From Rhodospirillales bacterium (GTDB lineage Bacteria; Pseudomonadota; Alphaproteobacteria; Acetobacterales; Acetobacteraceae): a stretch of DNA of 41,608 bases. The stretch lies in contig JANXSM010000009.1 in NCBI GenBank assembly GCA_025352665.1, positions 1 through 41,608 on the forward strand, read 5' to 3'. Below are positions 1 to 6,981 of this stretch, one piece after another (within the stretch, counting starts at the first letter, position 1; the number at the start of each line of letters is the position of its first letter). The notes beneath the pieces are model-generated. The model saw nothing but the letters and a program-made list of their open reading frames with translations, had not been told where the DNA came from and did no database searches. The position numbers were made by a program, and so were the translations under genes.

Positions 1-2
1 CG

Positions 3-3000
3 GGTGCCGATCTTGCAGCGAACCGACCATGGATCCTTGTCATACGGGCCGTGGCTCCGGGATCCAACGCAGCGACGCACCTGCCTTGGGAGCCTGGGTT
101 GCTCGCGGCCGGCTACCAATTCGTGTGGTTCGACGGGGTCAATCGCTTCTATGTCGCCGAGGAGCGAGCCCTCCAGCTCGCGCCACATTTCAGGACGCCG
201 CCAAATATTCTCGACGACTTCCTGCGCGTCGCCGATACGGAATTGGCGACCCGGATCGGCCGGTCCGAGGCGCTCGCGGCGGCGCTGGCTGATCGCGCGG
301 CGGCGGCGGAGACACGGTCGCGCGACGATACGCGTATGCTGATGGAACTGCGGGTGCTGAACGAGCACCGAATTCAGCAGATCCGCTCACTCGAGCAGTC
401 ACTCGTCGACGCGCATGAGCGGGCCGGCGTCGAGGCAGGTCGAACGCGCGCGGCCAACGAGTGGCTGGACGCGGTGCGACGGAGCACGTCGTGGCGGGTC
501 ACAGGCCCTGTGCGCGTGTTGGTGCGTCGCCTTGGTCGCCGCCCTGCCCTCGTGGGCGAGGGACTCCCGCCGCCGCCCGCGCTGGAAGCTTTGCATCTGC
601 CGGCGTCACGCACCAGGTTCGAGGCGCTGGTCGGCGCGCGGCTGGCCGGCCACGAAACACGGCCGGCGCCGCGCCGGACTGTGCACCAATTCCATCCTGG
701 CTCGGCGCGCGGAGATGCGATCACCAATGGGTTGCTGCTCGTTCAACGCGTGCTCCGCCGGCTTGGCTACGAGAGCGAAATTTATTGCGACCAGCCTGAT
801 CCGGAACTGGGAGCTGCCTTGCGCCCATCGGACGAATTGCCCTTGCACGACGACTACGTGCTGCTGGTGCATTTTTCGCTCGGCTTTGATAATTTTGACA
901 CCATCGCCGGCCTCGCCGCACCCAAGGTATTGATGTATCACAACATCACGCCGCCGGAAATGCTGACGTTGGCGCCAGAGCTGCAGGCTTTGGCGCGGCT
1001 CGGGCGAACCCAGCTCGGCGAATGGAAGCCGCATGTGGCTGCGGCGCTGGCGGTGAGCGAATACAACGCGCTCGACCTGCGTCAGCTTGGCTATCCCGTC
1101 GTGCGTTCCTGTCCACTTTTGTTCGACATCGATGCGATGCGGGCAGAGGCTGCTGGGCCCACTCTGCCACGCGGAAGCGGGGTGTTCACGATTCTGTTCG
1201 TCGGACGGATCGTGGAGTCCAAGGCGCAGGACGATCTCGTCGCGGCATTTGCCGCCTTCAAATCGCGCTACCCGCATCCCTGTCAGCTTGTGCTGGTCGG
1301 ACGCAGCCAGGCGACGGCCGATGCCTTTGTGGCCAAGTTGCATGCCTTGGTCGCCGAACTTGGGATTGCCAACGATGTCATCTTCACCGGCTTCGTCGAC
1401 GACACGGAACTGCGCCAATGGTACCGCGATGCGGATCTCTATGTCTCGCTGAGCAACCATGAAGGCTTCGGCGTGCCACTGATCGAGGCCATGGCCCATG
1501 GCCTGCCTGTGCTGGCCTGGCCGTGCGGGGCGGTACCGTACACCTTAGACGGCGCCGCCGAACTCCTGTTCGAGCGAACCCCGTCGGCCGTGGCCGCGCG
1601 GATTCATGATTTGGCCGCTGATCCTGCTCTGCGGCAAGCCATTGTCCGGCGACAGAGCCGCTCGCTCGACCGGCTGCGACTGGAGCACCATGTCCCCGTG
1701 TTGGTCGAGGCATTGGCGCTCGCTGGAGCCGCTCTGCCGGAGACGGTGGAGCTTTCGAAAGCGCTTGACGCAAATCTACGCTTTGCCGTCACCGGTCATA
1801 TCAATGGCAGCTACAGCCTTGCGACAATCAATCGCGGTTTGGCACGCAGCGTCGAGGCGGTGCGGCCGGGACGGGTTCGGATCATCCCGGTCGAGGGCCA
1901 GGTCACCGATGATCTTTCCGGCGTGCCGCCGAACGAGGCCGCGGACATCAGAGCCCTGGTGGCGCGGCCAAAGCCGCCGACCGGCCCGGAGGTGATTGTC
2001 AGCCAGCATTATCCGGTGCATGTGCCGCCGTCCCGGGCAGATCTGATTCTGGCGCTGTTTTTTTGGGAAGAATCTGTGATCCCATTGGAAACCGTGCGCG
2101 TGCTGAACGGCTCGTTTCAGGCCGTGCTGGCGCCTTCTACCTTCGTTGCCAAGACACTGGTGGATTCCGGGGTTCAAGTTCCCGTCCACATGATCGGGCA
2201 GTCGCCTGATCTTTCGGTGTTCCGGGCCCTCGGTGCCGAGCGGCGTGCCCGGATGCGCCCCGCCGGGCCACTGGTTTTCCTGCACGTCTCGTCCTGCCTG
2301 CCGCGCAAGGGTGTCGACATTCTCATCGCCGCCTTCGCACGCGCTTTCCGACGCGCCGACCCAGTGCAACTGGTGATCAAAGGCTATCCCAATCCGCACA
2401 ACGATGTTGCAGAGCAGATAGCGAGCTTGCAGGCGCGAGAGCCGGATGCACCGGAGATCGTGTTCATCAACCATGATCTGGCGGCGGCCGAATTCCTGAA
2501 GCTTTACCGCAATGCCGACGTCATGGTGCTGCCGACGCGAGGCGAGGGTTTCAACCTGCCGGCGGCAGAAGCAATGGCGGCCAGGCTGCCCTTGATCGTG
2601 ACCGGTTTCGGCGGCCAATCGGATTTTTGCGATGCCGCCACGACCCGCCTGCTGACATGGCGGTTTGCGCCCTCGCAGAGCCACCTTGCCAGCGGCGGTT
2701 CCCTATGGGTCGAGCCTTCGGAGGATGACCTCGTTTTGGCCTTGCGCGAAGCCACTGTCGGTTGGACCGAGGCCCTGGCGACGCCGGGAGCTGCTTCCGG
2801 GGCGCAAGGAGCCCGGATGCGGGCTGCCGCGGCGCGCATCGATGCCACCATGAACGATGCGCTGCTGGTCGACGCGATGGCCCGGGCAGCCATCGAGACC
2901 ATTGTCAGCCCACCGGCCTCGCCCACCCGGATGGCCTGGATCACAACCTGGGGCGTGCGCTGCGGCGTTGCGGAATACGCGCGGCATCTGTTGGACGCGT

Positions 3001-4094
3001 GGCCGGACCACCGCGACGTGGGCGAGATTGTGGTGATCGCGGATGCGCGAACTGTCGACGACGGTGCAGCCGGGCCCCGATTGCGCGTGGGATGGCAGCT
3101 GGGCAGCGATGACAATGTGCGGTCGCTCTCCAAAATTCTTGCCCAGGAAGACCCAAACGTCGTGGTCATCCAGCATCAACCAGGTTTTTTTGCTTGGCCA
3201 GAACTGGCCCGGCTGCTGCGGACGGAGGTGCTGTCGCGTCGCGTTGTCGTTGTCACGCTGCACAACACGCGTCACCTGGCCGAAATCCCTTCCGCTGAGC
3301 GGGACGATTTGGCTGCCGCGTTGCAGCTTACGGCGCGCGTGATTGTGCATACCATTGCCGACCTTGAGGTGCTGCACGGCCTCGCGGTCACGACCAATGT
3401 CGTAATGATTCCGCACGGTGTGGCATGGGACGAAGCGGTCGACAGCACGCCGCCTACGCCGCCACGGGCCTTGCCGCCAAGCGTTGCGCCGCTGATCGGT
3501 TGTTACGGTTTCTTTCTTCCTGACAAAGGCATTCCCCAACTGATCGCTGCGGTCGCGCAGCTGCGTGGGACATGGCCAGGCCTGCGCTTGAGGCTGGTCA
3601 ATGCCGCCTACGACACACCCGAATCTGCAGCGGAGATCCGGCAATGCGAGGCGCAGGCCAGGACTGCCGGACTAGGCGATGCCATTGAATGGTTCACCGA
3701 CTTCCTGCCGGAAGCACGATCGCGTGACTTGCTTGCAGCGTGCGACCTCGTGGTTCTGCCTTACCAATCATCGCGGGAAGCATCCAGCGCCGCGCTGCGG
3801 TCGGCGTTGGTGGCGCGAGTTCCTGTCGCGGTGACGCCACTTGCCGTATTTGACGACGCTGGCGATGCGGTGGAGCGGTTGGATGGAACCGATCCGGCAG
3901 CGATTGCGGATGGAATTGCCCGCTTGTTGGTCAATCGCGAATGCCGCAAAGAATCTCTGGCGCGGGCTGGCGCATGGCTGAACAAAAACTCAGCAAAATC
4001 GGTAGCGGAACGAATGAACGGAATGCTTATGGGGCTTCACCGGCACGCGCAGCTGAAACGGTTCCGGGCGGCGGCATCACACCAAACTCGTTGA
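3..4094 (+). CDS. Multidomain glycosyltransferase with FkbM methyltransferase tail (5'-truncated)
   Basis: The reading frame is open from base 3, so the gene starts outside the window; GTG at 51 is internal. Counting from base 3, residues 1-75 match the C-terminal end of FkbM-type methyltransferases (RPWILVIRAV, then FDGVNRFYVAEE and PPNILDDF). Residues 80-155 are a charged coiled coil ending in STSWRVTGPVR, a motif often found before glycosyltransferase domains. Three GT-B units of the GT4 kind follow, at about 225-580, 590-960 and 975-1350. The first two carry the C-lobe signatures EGFGVPLIE and GEGFNLPAAE; the third is more divergent. It probably adds several sugars to a surface glycan or glycoprotein on the cytoplasmic side of the membrane. 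Acceptor and sugars cannot be read from the sequence. The glycosyltransferase assignment is firm and the role is inferred. Confidence 0.85.
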   Translation, partial: GADLAANRPWILVIRAVAPGSNAATHLPWEPGLLAAGYQFVWFDGVNRFYVAEERALQLAPHFRTPPNILDDFLRVADTELATRIGRSEALAAALADRAAAAETRSRDDTRMLMELRVLNEHRIQQIRSLEQSLVDAHERAGVEAGRTRAANEWLDAVRRSTSWRVTGPVRVLVRRLGRRPALVGEGLPPPPALEALHLPASRTRFEALVGARLAGHETRPAPRRTVHQFHPGSARGDAITNGLLLVQRVLRRLGYESEIYCDQPDPELGAALRPSDELPLHDDYVLLVHFSLGFDNFDTIAGLAAPKVLMYHNITPPEMLTLAPELQALARLGRTQLGEWKPHVAAALAVSEYNALDLRQLGYPVVRSCPLLFDIDAMRAEAAGPTLPRGSGVFTILFVGRIVESKAQDDLVAAFAAFKSRYPHPCQLVLVGRSQATADAFVAKLHALVAELGIANDVIFTGFVDDTELRQWYRDADLYVSLSNHEGFGVPLIEAMAHGLPVLAWPCGAVPYTLDGAAELLFERTPSAVAARIHDLAADPALRQAIVRRQSRSLDRLRLEHHVPVLVEALALAGAALPETVELSKALDANLRFAVTGHINGSYSLATINRGLARSVEAVRPGRVRIIPVEGQVTDDLSGVPPNEAADIRALVARPKPPTGPEVIVSQHYPVHVPPSRADLILALFFWEESVIPLETVRVLNGSFQAVLAPSTFVAKTLVDSGVQVPVHMIGQSPDLSVFRALGAERRARMRPAGPLVFLHVSSCLPRKGVDILIAAFARAFRRADPVQLVIKGYPNPHNDVAEQIASLQAREPDAPEIVFINHDLAAAEFLKLYRNADVMVLPTRGEGFNLPAAEAMAARLPLIVTGFGGQSDFCDAATTRLLTWRFAPSQSHLASGGSLWVEPSEDDLVLALREATVGWTEALATPGAASGAQGARMRAAAARIDATMNDALLVDAMARAAIETIVSPPASPTRMAWITTWGVRCGVAEYARHLLDAWPDHRDVGEIVVIADARTVDDGAAGPRLRVGWQLGSDDNVRSLSKILAQEDPNVVVIQHQPGFFAWPELARLLRTEVLSRRVVVVTLHNTRHLAEIPSAERDDLAAALQLTARVIVHTIADLEVLHGLAVTTNVVMIPHGVAWDEAVDSTPPTPPRALPPSVAPLIGCYGFFLPDKGIPQLIAAVAQLRGTWPGLRLRLVNAAYDTPESAAEIRQCEAQARTAGLGDAIEWFTDFLPEARSRDLLAACDLVVLPYQSSREASSAALRSALVARVPVAVTPLAVFDDAGDAVERLDGTDPAAIADGIARLLVNRECRKESLARAGAWLNKNSAKSVAERMNGMLMGLHRHAQLKRFRAAASHQTR

Positions 4095-4254
4095 CCTGTG
4101 GCACTAAAATTAAATCGAGATCTTTGCCGCCTCCGTGCATCCAGGCTGAGTTCTGAACGTATAGATAACGCGTGGCCATGTTTCGCTGCGCGCAGACCGC
4201 GTGGTGCATACCGCTCCATGCTTTCTGGAATCTTATCGTATAGGAAGGTGTTGC

Positions 4255-5184
4255 ATGGCCGAGAACACGGTTGCCCCAGAAAATGCGGGCATAACTCAAA
4301 AGAAGGCGGGCCTTAATCGCCGCAAACTTCTGTCAAACGCCAGCTTGAGTTCTGTTGGTCTGCTGACTGTTGGAGCGCTTTCAGTTGGCAGCCTTGCCCT
4401 GAAAAGTGTACCTGCGCAGGCTGCTACCATCACCGACGTCGATATCGTCAACTTTGCCCTCAACCTGGAATATCTGGAAGCTGAGTTCTATCTCCGCGCG
4501 TTGACCGGCCAAGGCTTGGCGGCGGGCGATGTCGGCACCAACCCCGGCGCCGTCACCGGTGGCAGCGCGGTTCCGTTCAAGACCGCCCAATACGCGTCGC
4601 TATGCCGGGACATCACGATCGACGAACAGGCGCATGTAAGGTTCTTGCGCGCAGCCCTTGGCTCCGCCGCGGTGTCGCGCCCGGCGATCAACTTCACCCA
4701 GACTTTCACCAACCTCGCCATTGCCGGCGGCCTGATCGCGCCGGGGCAGACGTTCAACCCCTTCGCCGACGAGATCAGCTTCCTGCTTGGCGCCTTCGTC
4801 TTTGAAGACGTCGGTGTCACAGCCTATGCCGGTGCCGCCGCTCTGATCAGCGACAAATCAATTCTGTCTTACGCAGCCTCGATCCTTGCGGTTGAAGCCT
4901 ATCACGCGGGCGCCATTCGCGCGAACTTGTACAACATTGGCGGCGGCGTTGCGGCTCAGGGCATCTCGAACGCCCGTGGTGCTGCGTCCAAGGCAGCGGG
5001 CGGGTTCTCTGGCGATGCCGGCATCCTCGGCAGCGACGGTGTCAACGTCGCTCTCGTACCGACCGACGACCAGGCGCAGGCCTATCGTCGTACCACAGCG
5101 CAGGTTATGAATATCGTTTACCTTGGCGGTGCCAGCGGCAATTATGGCTTCTTCCCGAACAAGATGAACGGCACCATCTCCTGA
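4255..5184 (+). CDS. Tat-exported ferritin-like domain protein
   Basis: A 309-residue protein. I place the start at ATG 4255 because AGGAAGG lies at 4242-4248, six bases upstream; the frame stays open further 5' without a better start. Residues about 20-60 form a twin-arginine-type signal: NRRKLL, a long mild hydrophobic stretch, then AQA before the mature protein. The mature part has the helices of the ferritin-like family related to plant desiccation protein PCC13-62: NLEYLEAEFYLRA, ITIDEQAHVRFLR, FVFEDVGVTAY and ILAVEAYHAGAIR. The Glu and His residues in these helices resemble a di-iron site, but metal binding and activity are unproven. It should fold in the cytoplasm and be exported by Tat. 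Its position beside a type II secretion cluster makes onward secretion possible, which is inference. Confidence 0.85.
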   Translation: MAENTVAPENAGITQKKAGLNRRKLLSNASLSSVGLLTVGALSVGSLALKSVPAQAATITDVDIVNFALNLEYLEAEFYLRALTGQGLAAGDVGTNPGAVTGGSAVPFKTAQYASLCRDITIDEQAHVRFLRAALGSAAVSRPAINFTQTFTNLAIAGGLIAPGQTFNPFADEISFLLGAFVFEDVGVTAYAGAAALISDKSILSYAASILAVEAYHAGAIRANLYNIGGGVAAQGISNARGAASKAAGGFSGDAGILGSDGVNVALVPTDDQAQAYRRTTAQVMNIVYLGGASGNYGFFPNKMNGTIS

Positions 5185-5199
5185 CTTAATCTTCTGTCT

Positions 5200-5226
5200 G
5201 GAACGGAGTCATCGTGGCGCCGTTCC
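5200..5226. terminator. Inverted repeat between convergent genes
   Basis: GGAACGG (5200-5206) and CCGTTCC (5220-5226) form a perfect 7-bp stem with a 13-nt loop. It starts 16 nt after the ferritin-like gene and covers the last codons of the convergent lytic transglycosylase gene. No T-run follows on either strand, so termination is only suggested by position. Confidence 0.25.
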
Positions 5227-5634
5227 GGATGGGGAAGATTTGAACAAAAATCTGGCAGACGCGATCACCTTGAGCTGGTAGGGCGCGTTCAGAGCTGGCG
5301 TATGCGAATGGTAGTAGCCGACCGCGCGCAACAGGTCGCCTTGCGCTTCGTCCATATATAGCCTCATGATCGCGCCGGCGGCAGCGATGTTGAAGCAGCT
5401 TCGGTTGACCAGGCGATCGCGCACCTCCGCCTCGGTCAGATGCGTCATCCTGGCGAATGCCGGCAGCCAGATCGTGTTGACCTGCATCACGCCGAGATCG
5501 TCGGTCCCGTTCAGGTTCCGGCTCACGCTGCCAGGGACGCCGCCTTCGACCAGATGAATCGCGGGCAGCACCCGCGGGGGCAAGTGGTAAATCGAGGCGA
5601 CCAGAGCCATACAAGCAAGATACGGCACCGCCAT
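5209..5634 (-). CDS. Small lytic transglycosylase (SLT/VirB1-like)
   Basis: A 141-residue protein made almost entirely of one lysozyme-like transglycosylase domain. Such enzymes cleave the MurNAc-GlcNAc bond of peptidoglycan. Visible family marks are LPPRVLPAIHLVEGG, with the presumed catalytic Glu near residue 30, then NGTDDLGVMQVN and, near the C-terminus, VGYYHSHTP. The ATG is preceded by GGAGG (complement of 5641-5645). The N-terminus is short and only mildly hydrophobic, so no standard signal peptide is evident and the route to the periplasm is unclear. The gene lies between the ferritin-like gene and gspG. Its 5' end is only 30 nt from the gspG start, in divergent orientation. Opening the wall for the secretion apparatus is a reasonable guess; general wall remodelling is the alternative. 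Confidence 0.8.
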   Translation of the reverse strand: MAVPYLACMALVASIYHLPPRVLPAIHLVEGGVPGSVSRNLNGTDDLGVMQVNTIWLPAFARMTHLTEAEVRDRLVNRSCFNIAAAGAIMRLYMDEAQGDLLRAVGYYHSHTPALNAPYQLKVIASARFLFKSSPSGTAPR

Positions 5635-5664
5635 TGTCCGCCTCCTTCATTTGCCGAGGTTCAC

Positions 5665-6153
5665 GTGAACGACAGTCCTGATGCTACGACCATGACCGCT
5701 GCGCAGACGCAAGCCGCTGACCCGAGGGTGGCCAACGCCGTATCGCAGTCTGGCTTTACGTTGTTGGAAATTCTGGTCGTCATCGCCATCCTCGGTCTGC
5801 TCATCAGCCTCGTGGCCCCAGCCGTCTTGCGGCAGCTTGGGGGCGCTCGAAATTCCATCGCCAAGCAGTCCATCGAGCGCATCGCCTCCGTGCTGGATCT
5901 CTACAAGCTCGACATTGGGTCCTATCCCTCCACTGACCAAGGGCTTGCAGCGCTCTCAGCGCAGCCCGCCGGTATCCGCAATTGGAACGGCCCCTATTTG
6001 AAAGGCGAGCAGGCGCCGATCGACCCTTGGAGCCATCCGTATATCTACCGGAGCCCCTCGACTCGCAGCAGCCACGATTATGACCTGTGCTCGCGCGGTG
6101 CGAATGCGCAGGCGAGCGATACCGCCTCGGACCAGCTCATCTGCAATCCGTGA
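5665..6153 (+). CDS. gspG: Type II secretion major pseudopilin GspG
   Basis: A 162-residue major pseudopilin that assembles into the periplasmic T2SS pseudopilus. The prepilin site SQSGFTLLEILVVIAILG is at about residues 28-45: GspO would cut after Gly, the new Phe would be methylated, and Glu5 is present. The globular part has the GspG marks YPSTDQGLAAL, WNGPYLKG and DPWSHPYIY. I chose GTG 5665 because GAGG (5656-5659) lies just upstream; ATG 5692 lacks a ribosome site, and the open frame reaching back to 5440 is only antisense to the lytic gene. It stands apart from the other gsp genes and converges on gspK with a 3-nt gap. Confidence 0.93.
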   Translation: MNDSPDATTMTAAQTQAADPRVANAVSQSGFTLLEILVVIAILGLLISLVAPAVLRQLGGARNSIAKQSIERIASVLDLYKLDIGSYPSTDQGLAALSAQPAGIRNWNGPYLKGEQAPIDPWSHPYIYRSPSTRSSHDYDLCSRGANAQASDTASDQLICNP

Positions 6154-6156
6154 AGG

Positions 6157-6981
6157 TCAATTGGCACTGTTCCAGGCGACGATGCGATAGTCTGGCGTGC
6201 TGCCGCCGAAGCTAAGCTGAACAGTGGCGAGCCGGGTGAAGCGGCCGCCGCCACTCCCCTCGATTGAGGCTTGGATGGTCACGACCTGCGTGGTCTCTGT
6301 TCCATTCGTGCCAGCCTGCGCCGATGCCCGTCCGATTGTCAGCAGGGCAGCGCGCACGATCGGATCTGGGGTGGTAGGGTTGGCATCGCCGGTCGAATAA
6401 AGTGTCAGGTGGGGGGCGAGACGCTGCAGGAGGGCTGGCGTCATGCCGACCACGGCGCCCACTTCATCGATCGACAGGAACGGTGCGCCGGATGGGCCGA
6501 ACGGCAGGCCAGCGGCACGATAGGCATCGAATCGCGCACCGCCCGTGCCGGTTTGCCCGGACGGGGTGCGCCAGACAACAATCGCCGTTGCCAGGTTTGC
6601 CGCCGTCGCCGTGTCGACACCGACCGCCCGCATCAGGGCCTGCAGCAGTTCGGGGGAGGCCAGGCTTGGATTGACCTTGTCTGCCTCACTGGAGACCCGG
6701 ATCTCCGCCTTGGCCCCGTCCAGGGTGACACGCGATACACCGCCAGTCGCGATCACCCCGCGCGGTCCTTGCTGGAGGAGCCTGAAAACTTCGGCATGTA
6801 CCGCGCCATCTGCCAGCGCTTCGAGGCGTGCGGCCAATCGCAGGTTCGACGCGAGCTGCGTCTCGCTGCGTCCGGCCGAATTGACCTGGGTTATCAGCAG
6901 CGTGATCAGCACCAATGTCCACAGCACAATCAGCAGGGCGAAGCCGCGTTCGCGCGTTGATCGCACCGTGGCGGGCCTCAC
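6157..6981 (-). CDS. gspK: Type II secretion minor pseudopilin GspK
   Basis: A 274-residue minor pseudopilin, the largest of the set, expected at the pseudopilus tip with GspI and GspJ. The N-terminal segment RGFALLIVLWTLVLITLL is a prepilin-type signal without Glu at position 5, as is usual for GspK. The long globular part includes a helical repeat-like stretch (SPELLQALMRAVG, LSIDEVGAVVGMTPALLQRLAPHL) typical of the GspK insertion. It starts with GTG and overlaps the gspD stop by 4 nt (GTGA), so translation is probably coupled. It is the last gene of the minus-strand operon and ends 3 nt from the convergent gspG. Confidence 0.92.
   Translation of the reverse strand: MRPATVRSTRERGFALLIVLWTLVLITLLITQVNSAGRSETQLASNLRLAARLEALADGAVHAEVFRLLQQGPRGVIATGGVSRVTLDGAKAEIRVSSEADKVNPSLASPELLQALMRAVGVDTATAANLATAIVVWRTPSGQTGTGGARFDAYRAAGLPFGPSGAPFLSIDEVGAVVGMTPALLQRLAPHLTLYSTGDANPTTPDPIVRAALLTIGRASAQAGTNGTETTQVVTIQASIEGSGGGRFTRLATVQLSFGGSTPDYRIVAWNSAN

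Noticed and set aside
606-1499. 297-codon open frame on the minus strand at the window start
   Set aside because: Shadow of the large glycosyltransferase gene caused by high GC; no family features.
1776-2684. 302-codon minus-strand open frame opposite the second glycosyltransferase unit
   Set aside because: No motif, composition typical of antisense frames in GC-rich genes.
4095-4254. Promoter for the ferritin-like gene
   Set aside because: TTGACC at 4091-4096 has no -10 box at proper spacing, and no stress-type -35/-10 pair is convincing, so no site is called in this 160-nt gap.
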